DNA of 21,736 bases from Mesotaenium endlicherianum (taxonomy: Eukaryota; Streptophyta; Zygnematophyceae; Zygnematales; Mesotaeniaceae). Positions 1 through 11,500 of this stretch are shown piece by piece. The DNA lies in contig WELA01007304.1 in the NCBI GenBank assembly GCA_009602735.1, positions 222,810 through 244,545 on the forward strand. Reading direction: 5' to 3'. The translations under genes were made by a program, and so were the position numbers. Each line of letters begins with the position of its first letter. Position 1 is the stretch's first letter. The notes under the pieces are model-generated. The model saw only the letters and a list, made by a program, of their open reading frames with translations, was not told the DNA's origin and searched no databases.

Positions 1-65
<65 letters not shown>
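1..65 (+). repeat. (CT)n microsatellite in 5' leader of gene 1
   Basis: About 32 uninterrupted CT units open the window and run into CCAG at 65-68. The tract lies just upstream of an ATG at 83 in a strong GCCATGG context. It can be read as a CT-rich 5' leader, which is common in plants, or as the pyrimidine tract of a 3' splice site at AG 67-68. The sequence does not decide between these. The repeat continues off the left edge, so its full length is unknown. Confidence 0.9.
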
Positions 66-67
<2 letters not shown>

Positions 68-82
68 GCAACGGGCTGTGCC

Positions 83-3000
83 ATGGGGCCCTGTGGGGGG
101 TTACCTGACGTGCGGAATGGGGGGGCAGTGCAGAAACTCGAGCACACGATTTCGCCGGGCAACTGGCTGAGATTGGCCGGGTGACCAATACTGACCCGCC
201 GCTTGTCTGCCTGCCTCCTTTGTGCCGCTGGCTTGCCCGCGTGCGGGCGGGCTGGCTGTGTGGCTGCGTGGGGTGCCGGGGGGGTGCTGACAACGCGTGC
301 ATGCGTGATGGATGGATAGGTGAACTTCTAAATGCATGTATTCTTTTCTGCTGGACTCTACCACTCCAATTCACACCCCTTTGGGGCTGGCAAACTGAAA
401 AAGCTTGATGGGCGGGTTCAACTTTTGGGATTGAGCTTGCAGAGTGGCACAAGAATGGGAAGACATAGGGCTGCACGACATTCACAAGCTGTGTCAGAGT
501 TTGCCGTCCCTGCTGTTCCTCCGTCAGCATGGCGGCAGCACGGAGGCACCCTCATGGGTGAAGGCTGAGCGCTCGGCTTGTCTAGCTCCATCGGTGCCCC
601 CCTTCCTTCTGGGGAAGAAGGACGACAGCATGAGGGAGGGCATATGGAGCGAGCCAGCTGAGTTGTCATACAAGCGCATCGGAGATGTGAGCGCCCCCTC
701 CATGGCGGAGGTCGTTGAGGACGTCAAGCGCATCCCCTGCCGGTATCATCCTACCTGAGGACCACTTGGCTTCTCCCCTCCCCCCCCCCNCACAGGATGT
801 GAACAGCCAGCCCATGGAAGCAGTGGACGCCATGCCACCCTGCCCCGAGCCGCGCCAGTCAGTGGACAAAGGGCCATGGACCTTCATGGCTGTGCAGCCG
901 CTCTTGCAGGACGGCAACCAGTGCGCTGCCACCGCAGTGTGTACGCCTTCCGTGCCCCCCCCCTGCCCCATGACGCTAACTGCCACTCTTGCCCCCATCC
1001 CGCATGTTTGAAGCCGTCATTTTGACTCACTCCTGGCGAGGTGGGGTGCAGCAAAGCTGCATGCGGCGCACAGAGGGGTGACGAGCCGGCCGCCGTTTGA
1101 CAGCCACGAGATGATAGAGCCGGGGCAGCTCCACTGCTTGACGGAGGTTGCCTACCAGGCCTTTGTGGCCCCGCAGTCGCAGGTGCAGCAGGAGAATCAC
1201 TCCGCGCTGTCCGTCACCTCGCGGGGCATTACCCCATTTCTGCTGCCTCAGTCCGTGAAGCACCTGGACCCGCAGTTTGCCCTCGTGATGGTGAAAGAAG
1301 CGTGGCTCAAGATGGACGTCACGGTACTCTCTCCTGGGCCCCCTCCTGCCTCCTCCTCGCACCACCCCTTTCTTGCTGCCTGCTCTTGTGTACCTATCGG
1401 GCTGCCATGGGGTGTGTTGCGGCTGCAGGGGGCCACGGTGCGGCCGGTGCCGCCAGACGACGCCAAGACGTACAGAGCAAACCTGGGCAAAGTGCTGCAC
1501 GCAGCACTCAGGCCCCCCGCGCACCAGCACCCGCGGCCTCTGCTGCTGGTGCTGGACTTGTACTCACCGGAGCTCGTGTGGGGCGAGTTTGTCACCTCCG
1601 GCGCCAGGGAGCTCAAGTACCTCGCAGAGACGGTGGTGGGCAGCAAGCACCTGCAGAATGTGCCTGTCATCAGACTCTCGCCAAGTTTGCAGGAAAGGCT
1701 GAACAAGAAGCTGTCACCGTCGCAGAGCCAGCAAGCGGGAGGCAGCAGCAGCAGTGGCTGCCTCGGCAGTGAGGAGAAGGGGGAGGAGGAGGGAGGGGCC
1801 GGGGGAGGGCATTGCCTGCTGGCGGTGGGGCTGGTGGAGCACGAGAAGAAGTGGCTGGTGCGCGTGCACGACTCCAACCCCCTGGGCTACGAGGGCGCCT
1901 ACTACCTGGAGCTGGCGCACCTGCAGCAGCTGTGCTGCGGCGTCATGTATGGCTGCAGCAGGGCCCAGGTTGCCGCCTGCTCTCTCGTAGAGCCTGCCGA
2001 TCTCATTGGCGAGTACCCCACAGAGAAGGCCAGCCCCAAGCGCCGGCGCGTGCGGAACAGGACGAGGTCCACACAGCCTGCCGCTGTCCCCCCCGCTGCC
2101 GATGCTGCTGCTGCTCAACCTGCCACCCCGGCTCTGGCCCAGGCCTTGGCTGCACCCGCCTTTGCTGCCGCCAGTGCTACCAACGTCGATAGCACCGGCA
2201 CCGGCAGCGGCGCAGGCAAGGCCAGCCGTCAGCGGAAGCGGAAGCGTAAGCGCGCTGGTGGAGACGGAGACGGGGACGGAGACGGAGACGGCAGCGCGGA
2301 CCAGCCCCCCTCTCCAGCCTCATCTGGAGCCCGCAACGAGCACGAGCACGCGCCTGGTGGTGCCAGTGCCAAGAAGAAGCGCAAGCGGAAGAAGAAGAAG
2401 AAGTTGCCAGCAGGTGCACCGGCTGTTGCCCAACAGTGCACGATGCCCCTTGGCAACACGTCAGCCCCAGGCCCTGGGGAGGTAGGCAACCACCCGCCCA
2501 CTCGAACTCCATTGTCGCCATCATCATGCTTGTGCACGTGCTTATGCTCACGTCAGTGAGTTGTGGGGATGAGTGTGGGCGTGGGCGTAGCACAGCGCGC
2601 AGTGAATCTGGGGTCTGAGGAGGACCCAGTGTGGGTGCCTGTCACCAACATCATCGACACCAACAGAGGGCGGGCACTGAAGAAAATGATGGTGATCGTC
2701 GAGGTGGTGATCCGTTACCGCCACAGAGACGACGCCGCTGCCGTCCAGGAGGAGCGCAATGTGCCTCTGGTGAGAAGGGGGAAGCTACCACTGGCCCTCC
2801 TCCTCCTGCTACTGCTGCCTTGCCCCCCTCCTTGACGAGCGCGAGGGACCCGGCATACCTCCCTACCGACCGGTGGCTGCCTGTTCAAGGCCTCTCGTGT
2901 GGGGGCGGCAGGTGAGCCTGAGCCGGGCGTGCCAGGCCGAAGCCAGGGCCCTTCAGAAGAAACAGACGAAAGACGCCAACTTTCTCCGGCTGACCGAGGG

Positions 3001-4724
3001 GTGCGCTCGCCTTTGCCCCTCTGCCGCTGGGACCCACTGTTGCTGTCGGAGCAACCCTGCAAGCACACGCGGACAGGCTCCTGAAGGATGACTGGGGTTG
3101 TCTGCATCTATTTCTTCTTACGCCCGCGATTACTGTCAACAGCAGAAGAAGTCGCTGTAGCAGCACCCGCCACTTGCCTGACTCAGAGCTGTCTGCCGCG
3201 TGTCCATGGTGCAGCCTGGACATGTGGTCGGTCGTCGACGCTCACCTTTGCAGAGCCGCTTACGACGTTCTCTCGGGTGCCACCCACATGCCGCCACCTC
3301 CGCCTCCTGCGGGCAGAGGTGAGCAGCAGCGGGGTACAACCCCAGCAGCGTGGCGCCTGGAGGCGCGCACCGACCTGCTGCCATTGATGGCCAGGAACTT
3401 GCGCTTGCTGGACGAGTACGGGGACACCCAGCGGAAGCAAAAGACCGTCATGGGCGAGGTGTGTGCCCTCCCCCCCCCCCCCGGGGGCCACCTGGCTCCT
3501 TATGAGAGCAGCGTGAATGTGAAACGAGGATGTGACGGGAGGAGGGGGGGGGTGCGCAGATGGTACGCTACAATGTGGGCCTGCTGGGACTCCGCATCCT
3601 GGCCATCCTCCGCGAGCATCTCAAAAGATCAGCAGAGTGGTAAGCCCACCCTTTGATGGCAGTCCAATTGTGCCCAATAGTTGGTCCTTCCTCGCTGGCC
3701 TTTTTCACACGCCAAGGACATGCGGGAGTGGGCTCGTGTGCGCAGGGGTGACAGGCGCATCCTGAAGGGACTGATGCTCAATGGGGAGCTTCGGGTGGAG
3801 GGACAGGCCCTTGTGACAAAGTTTGTCGAGGAGGATTGCAAATTGATAGATACTCTGGCACGCAATTATAAGCAGGTGAGTGGGACACACCTGCCCTGCC
3901 CCTGCACCGGCCTCGCTTGATCGAGCAAGGGCACCTCGTTGCTGACAATGCTGCAAGTGTGTGGGAGGGGGGGGGGGCACAGATTGTGTACGCGCGCTAT
4001 TGCTTGTGTGCCCCATGGGCGCGCCTCATCAGAGAGGAAAGTTACGCCCCGAAAGTGGAAGGTGAGTCAGCAGTGACTGCGCCCCCATCCTCGGAGGGTG
4101 CAGGCGATGATGCTGAGGATGGTGGTGGTGGTGGTGGTGGTGGTGGTGGTGCGCAGGGGAGAGGGGCAAGCACCTGGTGCCCAGCGAGAAGATGACGTCG
4201 GTGGTGCAGCTGGTGAAGTGCGCGTACGCCGCCATTGCTGCCATCGAGACCCCCTCGGACTTCGCCAAGCTGGGCCTGGGCGGCGTGTACGAGGCCATCA
4301 AGAGCGCGGGCCAGCTGGCGCGGGTGGGCAGCCTCAACTTCGTGGGGCAGATGAGCCACGCCTTCTGCGCCACGGTGGTCAACCATGTGGACCTTGACGG
4401 CATCAATGTCAGCTCCGCTCGTCCCTCCCCTCCCCTCCCATCTGCGCTCTGAGGTCGCGAGAGGAGGGAGGAGGGTGCTGACTCTTCATCCGGCTGTGCG
4501 GGTGGGGTGGGAAGAGGAACAGGTGCGGATTGTGGAGTGCACATGCGAGAGCCACCCGCAGCTCCCCCAAGGATTTGTGGGGTTAGAGGTGAGGGTGCGC
4601 TTCGGGCACACGGACGGGCTGGAGTCGGATCAGCCGTATGCCGGGGAGCTCCTGAAGCAGATGCGCCACCTGTACCAGCTGGAACGCACCCGCGTGTGCA
4701 TCACGGTAACCCACCTCCCTCCCT

Positions 4725-4758
<34 letters not shown>

Positions 4759-5600
4759 ACTCCTTGCCTCCGCGGTTGTGGACCTCATGTGGCTATGACT
4801 GCGGGAGTGCCACTCGCAGCCGGCAGGCGAGGACCTGTACGGGCGCACCATTGCGGACCAGATTGTCCCCATGGGTGAGTCTCCCCTTCAATACAACTTG
4901 CAGCATGGCAGGCATCCTTGTCTCTTTCGGACCGCAAGATGCCATGCAGTGTGCATGCTTGGATGTACCTGGCTCTCTCTCTGTGCCTCCTCCTCCTCCC
5001 AGCTCTTGTGCTGCTGTGACATCGAGACTGACCTGCATCTGGGGCGGGGGGCGGGGCTGGCGCCTGGAAGGCAGGCAGTGGCAGCTCCAGCAGCCAAGCG
5101 CCTGCGGAGCGGGAGTGGGAGCGGGAGGTCATAGGGAGAGCGGTGGGGGATGGGTACGTGTACGTGACGCCCTTCTTCTGCGCGCGGGAGGAGCTGTACG
5201 GCGTGCAGCGCCAAGCCAAGGCCCACGCCCTCCAGCTGGTGGCCTCCGGCAAGCTCAATGCTACCACTCCCGGTCAACAAGCGCTCAAAGAAGCCCTCAC
5301 CCGCAACCTTGGGAGCGTCTGGCTCTGGTATGTATGTATGTATGTATGTATGCAGTGGATGCATCTCGCGCCCGTGCCGCCTCGATGCTGCTGTCGCTGC
5401 TGCTGCTCTCCCGCTGACCATGGCTGCCCTGTGTGCTGAGCTGGTGTCAGTGCAGGCCCGAGGCTGATGCTGATCGGAAGTGGATCAAGCCCTGGTTATT
5501 CAAAGACCACAAGACAAAGAGCATCGCCAGATTACGCCATGGCAACAACAATCAGCCTGAAGCCCATTCACAGCAGGCTGGAGTGGGGCCATCTGCTTAA
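83..5600 (+). CDS. Unrecognised 17-exon gene, 1155-residue protein, possible papain-like core
   Basis: Exons: 83-180, 443-742, 807-940, 1052-1323, 1429-2481, 2596-2769, 2912-3000, 3215-3276, 3349-3458, 3560-3639, 3746-3875, 3983-4061, 4157-4407, 4523-4705, 4820-4874, 5075-5327, 5456-5600. All introns are GT-AG, each junction keeps phase, and the frame ends at TAA 5598-5600. The ATG at 83 sits in GCCATGG; the open frame extends upstream to AG 67-68, so an earlier start is possible. I recognise no family. Visible: LLQDGNQCAATAV with Cys172, and GHCLLAVGL with His396 followed by WLVRVHDSNPLG (Asp416, Asn418), which resembles the Cys-His-Asn order of papain/C39-type peptidases (inference). Residues ~470-595 are basic and repetitive, with KRRR, RKRKRKR, a DG repeat and KKKRKRKKKKK, suggesting nuclear location. 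The C-terminal half is globular-looking and unknown. The gene is GC-rich, unlike the flanking DNA. Exon choices are confident as a set; single boundaries could be off. Confidence 0.72.
2263..2291 (+). repeat. GACGGA hexamer repeat coding for a DG run
   Basis: Inside the large exon 1429-2481, an imperfect GACGGA/GACGGG repeat codes for alternating Asp-Gly. It separates two lysine/arginine clusters, RKRKRKR just before and KKKRKRKKKKK about 30 residues after. Such repeats vary in length between alleles and usually mark disordered linkers. Confidence 0.85.
4121..4150 (+). repeat. (GGT)10 microsatellite abutting a 3' splice site
   Basis: Ten GGT units lie in the intron 4062-4156 of gene 1 and end six bases before the exon at 4157. 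The acceptor reads GCGCAG directly after the repeat, so there is no pyrimidine tract on the sense strand. Confidence 0.9.
4726..4758 (+). repeat. (GCT)11 microsatellite in an intron of gene 1
   Basis: Eleven GCT units lie in intron 4706-4819, 20 bases after its donor. The tract is open in several frames and can be mistaken for poly-Leu or poly-Ala coding sequence, but it sits between well-phased exons 4523-4705 and 4820-4874. Confidence 0.9.
5328..5352 (+). repeat. (GTAT)n repeat forming the 5' splice site
   Basis: A run of about six GTAT units starts exactly at the donor of intron 5328-5455. Every unit recreates a GTATGT donor hexamer. The first gives the phase that joins correctly to the last exon at 5456. 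Confidence 0.85.
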
Positions 5601-8583
5601 GCCTAGGAGAAAGCGCGTCATGGCAAGAAGCAGTTTCAAGTCCAGCAGACACGTGGTCTAGTCTGCTTGTCCAGTATGGACATTCTGGCTTGGTGGCCTG
5701 TATGCAGCAGGGTGCACTTTCTTTTCAAAGTGAAATTCGTGAAAAATAGCGTTGCAGACCCTAACTCATGTAGATCTAGTGGTTCAAGCCACTGGCAGGT
5801 ATGCTTAGCGTGTTAAATGAGGTCTTGTTTTCATGTCGAGGCTCTCAATACTTCTTCTATCATTATGTAGCCACAGGGGCTATATACAGAGCTAGAGCTC
5901 TAAAGTTCACCCCTCCACCGTCTGGGAGCAACAACCTTGAACTTGCTCCATGTTCCACCATGGGCTTTTAATGCATCGCAATCTATTGGGCTCACATTCC
6001 TGGTAATAATTCATCATTTGACAGTGCGTCTTCAAATCGCAGTAGTATAAAAGAAATGAGCGTAGTAGAGTTGAGGAAAGGGTACAGTAGGACAAGGGAT
6101 ATGCTAAGCATGTGAGCACTAATGTTGATGTTCATGCGAACTACTCTATGCTAGCGTTGCAACGACGTTGTTTGGATCGTACGGAAGTCAAAATTTTTGC
6201 ATGTCCTCTGAAAGACTACTTTGTGCCTATGCTCATGAGGCATGCCTGTGTTTCTCAATCGCAACCGCTTACTCCAAGGTAGACTCAATCTGGCTTGTAC
6301 CTGGCTGGTGTGCGTCCCATATGCAACTATGTGAGGGTGGGCGGGTTTGTCAGTGAAGCAGCTTACTTCTTGTTGCAATGGGTGCCGCAGTGATGAACGA
6401 AGGCATGGGATGGGGTTTGAAAATTTGAGTTCAATTTGCATCATGTGGAAAACAAGTTTAGTCTAAGTGGTATCATGAGGAAAAGAAGGCGAGTACCAAT
6501 AATGTAGTACATTGCGCATACTGAGCCTGTGCTACTATTGAAGAGGCTATTACTTGCATCTGCACTACTCAGTTGGCTTCTACCTAGCAAGACTGACGAA
6601 GATTAAAAAAAATTATTTTAGTCTAGCACTACCAAGGCACGCGGGAAAATCTCCTGCAGTAGCTTCTCCTCCCGCGAGTTACCTACCTTGACTTAGTTGC
6701 CCACCTGGACCGCTCATACTAGCTTCTAGATTCCTATACCATAGAGCTATGCTCCTATAATAACAAGCATCATTGGCCATAGCTAGCCTCGTCCCAGCGG
6801 GCTGTGTGGAGCAGCCCCGTACTCATGGCCATGACCTCAACTTGTAGCTCACAATCACACAGCAAACGCAAAGCATCTTAGTGCAGTGTCCTTACATGAG
6901 GTCAAAAATGGGCTTTGAGCATGCTGTAAAAGCCACCTGATAGCATTCTGGGGGGGGAGGAGTGTAACAGGTTACTTCCTCGACCTGTTGTAATGTGAAT
7001 AAGAGGGCAAGTATCTTACATGTACTGAGAAAGGGGATTTTGCGAGCCAAATTGAAGCAAACAATTTGCCTTCGCACTGGTCAATTGCCAAAGCTTTATT
7101 TGCAACATTTCATGACGCAAACCTTCAATTCTGGAGCGCCAAACTTGCACATTGACGTCAGTAATTCACTGATTCCTCTATCCACACACAATGTCAAACT
7201 TTGGCTTTGCGACATTTCGTGTCGCACACCATCGGCTTATACTGAACGTGGCACCTATGGTTGCCTACGACTCTGGCTAACTTCATCTCACCACAAGTGG
7301 TCACCAAGGCTGACTACAGTTTCTGTTCTTCTGTTGAGGGTCATCAGGGCTGTAGGCTTCTGCGTATCTGGTCATCATGGGAATGTCAAGTATCAGTGGC
7401 AGCGAAACTGTCCACCCTTCCCGTCCTGTGTGGTTCTCAGAATTCATCAGGCAGATCACTGCACTGGCCACTGGGTAGTCACACTGTTTGTTAAAAATGC
7501 TACCCTAAATTGGGTGTGCAACTAGTGTGGTTGCTTGGTGTTGTTCGCCATGTCACTCTTCATTTACTGGAATGAAGTAGAATTGTCCTGTTTATGGACG
7601 GACATTATCCTGTTGCATTGCAATCCCTGTAGTTTAATTATTTCTGTTCACAGATATCACCTGCAGCTCTCAAGTCTGTTCTCTGATGGCCTTAAAAATT
7701 GCGTACGCAGATCATTCTCTTGATGACTCTTATATGGCTGCATAAGAAGGACCAAAATGAATTTATTGAGATTGCACGAATGTTCCAGACAACACTAAGC
7801 GTACCATGTCTGCGTCTTATTGCATACAGATGCTGCATTGCCAAAACGCACATCTTTATTAGATGAAGAAAGTACTTCTTTCATGCTAAGACTTTGGTTC
7901 ATCATCTCCCACTCCAGGGTAGATGACCAACATGCACATGCGGTGCCTATGTCTCCAGCCACCATGGGATTCAGTTGTAATACGGCAAAGAACGTTGACA
8001 CCCATTGGAATGATGTCCACTAACCAGGAATATAAAGAATGATGTACTAATAATCAGCAAATGCATACCACTCCTGACAACCGCCTTCTCTTAACTTGCG
8101 CAAGCTTCAAGGTGCCTCTGTACTGCTCTTCATCTAAGTACGGAACTGGCTTGATGGCCCTTGATAGCTAAGCAAGGCAAGACTGAGATGCTCCACGGTA
8201 ACACTACTTATGATGCCAGCTTCCACCAGTCTGCTTGTGAGGCGACCCACTTGAATACCATTCCTGCCCATCTACACATGTACTACCTCAATTGGGGTGA
8301 TTCAGCCGGCTCCCAATGGCATACCACCCATTTACTACCATATGTAGAACCTAAGGGTCACTCTCCACCCTACCTGCAACTAGAGCAGAACGTATTTACG
8401 GACAATGAAAAGAATGTGAACAGGACATGCCAATCCAACATGCCCTAGTAACAATGATATGCTATAGCTATCCTAGCAAGCTCCTACTACCTGTGCTGTA
8501 CAACCCCTAGTGCAAATATGTTGTGGTGCTCTTGCATTGAGATGCTGGAGAGTGCCAAATGAATGCGGAAAGATGCCTGTCGC
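5601..8583. other. Intergenic region between convergent genes
   Basis: This 3-kb stretch lies between the stop codons of two convergent genes and so should hold both 3' untranslated regions. It is clearly AT-richer than gene 1. Open frames are short, or lack an ATG start (the longest, 6995-7525, opens with GTG), and none matches a family I know. I see no RNA gene or mobile-element coding sequence. A 7-bp perfect inverted repeat with a 5-base loop lies at 7208-7226. Confidence 0.6.
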
Positions 8584-11500
8584 CTACAAGAAATAAGAAA
8601 GAACAGCCTTTTTGCGTGTGCCTCCCTCGCCATACAGCTCATTCCACTCGTTCAATTCAGACATGGCTGTCCCCTCCATTGCGACACTAGCAGCCACCTG
8701 GCACATCCACCAAAATCACATCAACATTAATTCACTCAACAGCAGAAACATTAATACAGGAACCCTGAGTTGAAGGGTATCACCTGCCTGCCTATTACAA
8801 TATAATGGCGGCAGGAAGAGACCAGGGGGAGGGGCGGGGGGGTTTCCAAGGAGGAGGGCTTACCTGGCCCTTGGCAACCTTCAGATCCTCCATGGTCAAG
8901 CTCCTCAACTTGAGCTTGCCAATCTTCTCGGTCAGCACCTGCGCCTGCGCCTGTGCCAGCTTCGTGTCACTCTCAGTTTCAGTGCTGGGCTGCGGTGGCT
9001 CTGCCTGTTCCTGTCCCTCCGCTGCGGCCGTCTGCTGGGCCTCCTTGGCCTCCTCCCTCAGCTTTCTCTCTTGCTCCAGAATCTCGCGAATCGGCTGGTA
9101 TGCAGCTGTCATGCACAAGTTCTGCACCACAAACGGACAAAGGCCTGCATGAGATGCCTCCCAAATGTCTGTGCAGACTTCCCCTGTTTGTTATCGAGCA
9201 CGAGCGTGCTGCCCTACTTCTCGCAAGTGGCCAACCACTGCATAGCGAAGGGGGGCTGGGACACCCACCTTGAGGTCACTCCCAGAATGGCCCTCCGTGA
9301 GGACAGCCAGCTCTTGGAAGTCCAGGTCTGTGGCAACGTCCTCCTTGGCCAGGATGGACGTCAGAATCTTCTTGCGGTTCTCCACGTCCGGGAGCCCAAT
9401 CATGATGCTGCCCCCCCCACCCCATTCATGTACGATTGGCCACCATCAATTCATGCCCCACCCACCTGGCACCCACCCAGCAACAGCTGCAGCAGCAGAG
9501 CACGAGGACGCAAGCAGCACGCACCGGCGCTGGAAGCGGCGGATGATGGCCTCGTCCAGGTCAAAGGGGCGGTTCGTGGCAGCCAGCACCAGCACGGAGG
9601 AACAGTCCTTGGACATGAGGCCATCCCAGTGCGCCATGAACTCGTTCTTGATCTTGCGCATGGCCTCGTGCTCCCCCGCCCTCGACCTCCTGCCCAGCAT
9701 GCTGTCCACCTGCCACCACACATCGCACCATGTCTCCACTTCAGACTCCCGTGCCATGATGTAAAAGGAGGACAGGCAGAGGGAGAGGGAGGGGGAGGGA
9801 GAGCCACCTACCTCATCAATGAAGATGACAGTGGGAGCAATTTTGGCGGCCAGGGAGAAAAGAGCTCGCACATTTTTCTCATCCTCACCAAACCACTGCC
9901 CAGCCAAGCAACAGACCACGAGCACCAACGCGTCAGATTTGCGCCAAGAGCTGCGGCGCGTGCGCGCGTGGTGCAGGGCGATGCCATGGGCCAGCAGGTA
10001 GGCAGGCAGGCAGGGAGGCAGGAGTACCTTGGACGTGATGGTGGACATGGAGATATTGATGAAGTTGGCACCGGCCTCCGTGGCCACGGCCTTGGCCAGC
10101 ATGGTCTTGCCCGTGCCGGGGGGGCCAAACAGCAGGATGCCCTTGCAGGGCTGGATGAGGCCGCCGCGCTTGAACAGCTCGGGCCTCTGCAGCGGCAGCA
10201 TCACCAGCTCCCTCAGCGTGTCCTTCACATTCTCCAGCGCGCCAATGGAGTCAAACGTCACGCCCACCTCGCCGGCTGGGATGACTTCCGGGCGAATGCG
10301 CTTCTCAAATTCCGTGTCGGGCGCCACTTCCTTCACAGGATCCTGCCACCACCGTTGCCCGACCAATTGTTGTGAGAGTGTGCGAGGGTGCATGGTGGTG
10401 CTTGCCTCACACAGCGTGGGAATAAGGGGCTGCGTCAATTTTGCTGAGCAGAGCAGAGCACACATACCGCTGCGGCGGCCTTCTTGGGTGTACAGGCGGG
10501 CTTGAGAGCGTTCGCTGGAGCAGGATGGGCCCCCTTGGACGCGTCGGTCACAGGTGCAGGAGGAGCCTCTCCCTTGGGGGCCTCCACGTCATCAGTGGGA
10601 ATCTCGACCTTGAGGTCGGTCTTGCCGGCACTGTCTTGGAGCTCCTGTGGGATCAGACCAGATCAGATCAGATCAGATCAGATCAGGGAGGAGCCATGGT
10701 GACCATCGAGGCAAAGCAGTCCGCTCCAGGCAGCTCTACTCTCATCTGCGAGAGGCAGCAACTGAGCAATCTCAGGCTCCAGCAGGGTGTGCACCACCCC
10801 GCAGCGACCTCAACTACCCCGCCTAGCAACCGCACAGGCTCGAGCATCCAAGTGTGTGTCCCACAAGTCATCCTACGCTACTGCTCCCCACTTGAACACA
10901 TGAGAGGGTCAAATTACTTGCATACCTTGGACATCGTATTTTCACGTCTCAGCTTCAACTTTGTCGAATCCTCGGCATTGTACAGCCGCACCCCATACTC
11001 CAGGCTGCATCCACATTCACATTGATGCACTTAATGAGCCCATGTGTCTAGAGCTAGCAGATGTGGAGAGTGAAGAGAGTGAGTGGGGAGGTACGCACCA
11101 TGCGGCAGGAATGACAAGGCGTCCGCCGTGAAGCTCAGGTGTGGACACATTCATCAAATGGTTGCTCACAGCCCAACCCACAATCTCCTCGCAGCCTGGA
11201 TGCAACACAATAGCACCAATGAGCTCAGTCAGAACCTCTGCAACCTGCAGGTAGGGCAACTTCATCCCAAAGGCCCGGGCTTCATGCCATCGATGCTGCT
11301 CAGAGTGCAAATTAAGTGCTACAATACTGAATGATACATAGGAAACCCACCCAGGCATGCAGTATCAACATGCAAAGCCTTGATCGGTTCTACGGATCAC
11401 TCACAAGCGAAGGACAAAGCAGGTTCAGCTATGTTGAAACTAGCAAAATCTTCACACTCCACGTTGTTATTCAGCATCACCTGCAACCACAACGCCATCA

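Noticed and set aside
100..133. A 34-base intron splitting the first exon of gene 1
   Set aside because: GT and AG are present and phases fit, but the frame is also open straight through, and 34 bases is too short to prefer.
790..790. Ambiguous base in a C run
   Set aside because: It lies in an intron of gene 1 beside a poly-C tract; most likely a sequencing or assembly uncertainty.
7208..7226. Perfect 7-bp hairpin as a terminator or RNA element
   Set aside because: It is short, lacks a following T run and has no gene context; such hairpins are expected by chance.
6995..7525. 176-codon open frame in the intergenic region
   Set aside because: It opens with GTG, resembles no family I know, and has composition like the surrounding non-coding DNA.
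9071..10375. 434-codon open frame on the + strand
   Set aside because: It is antisense to the ATPase exons, which carry clear Walker motifs on the - strand; GC-rich codons make long shadow frames.
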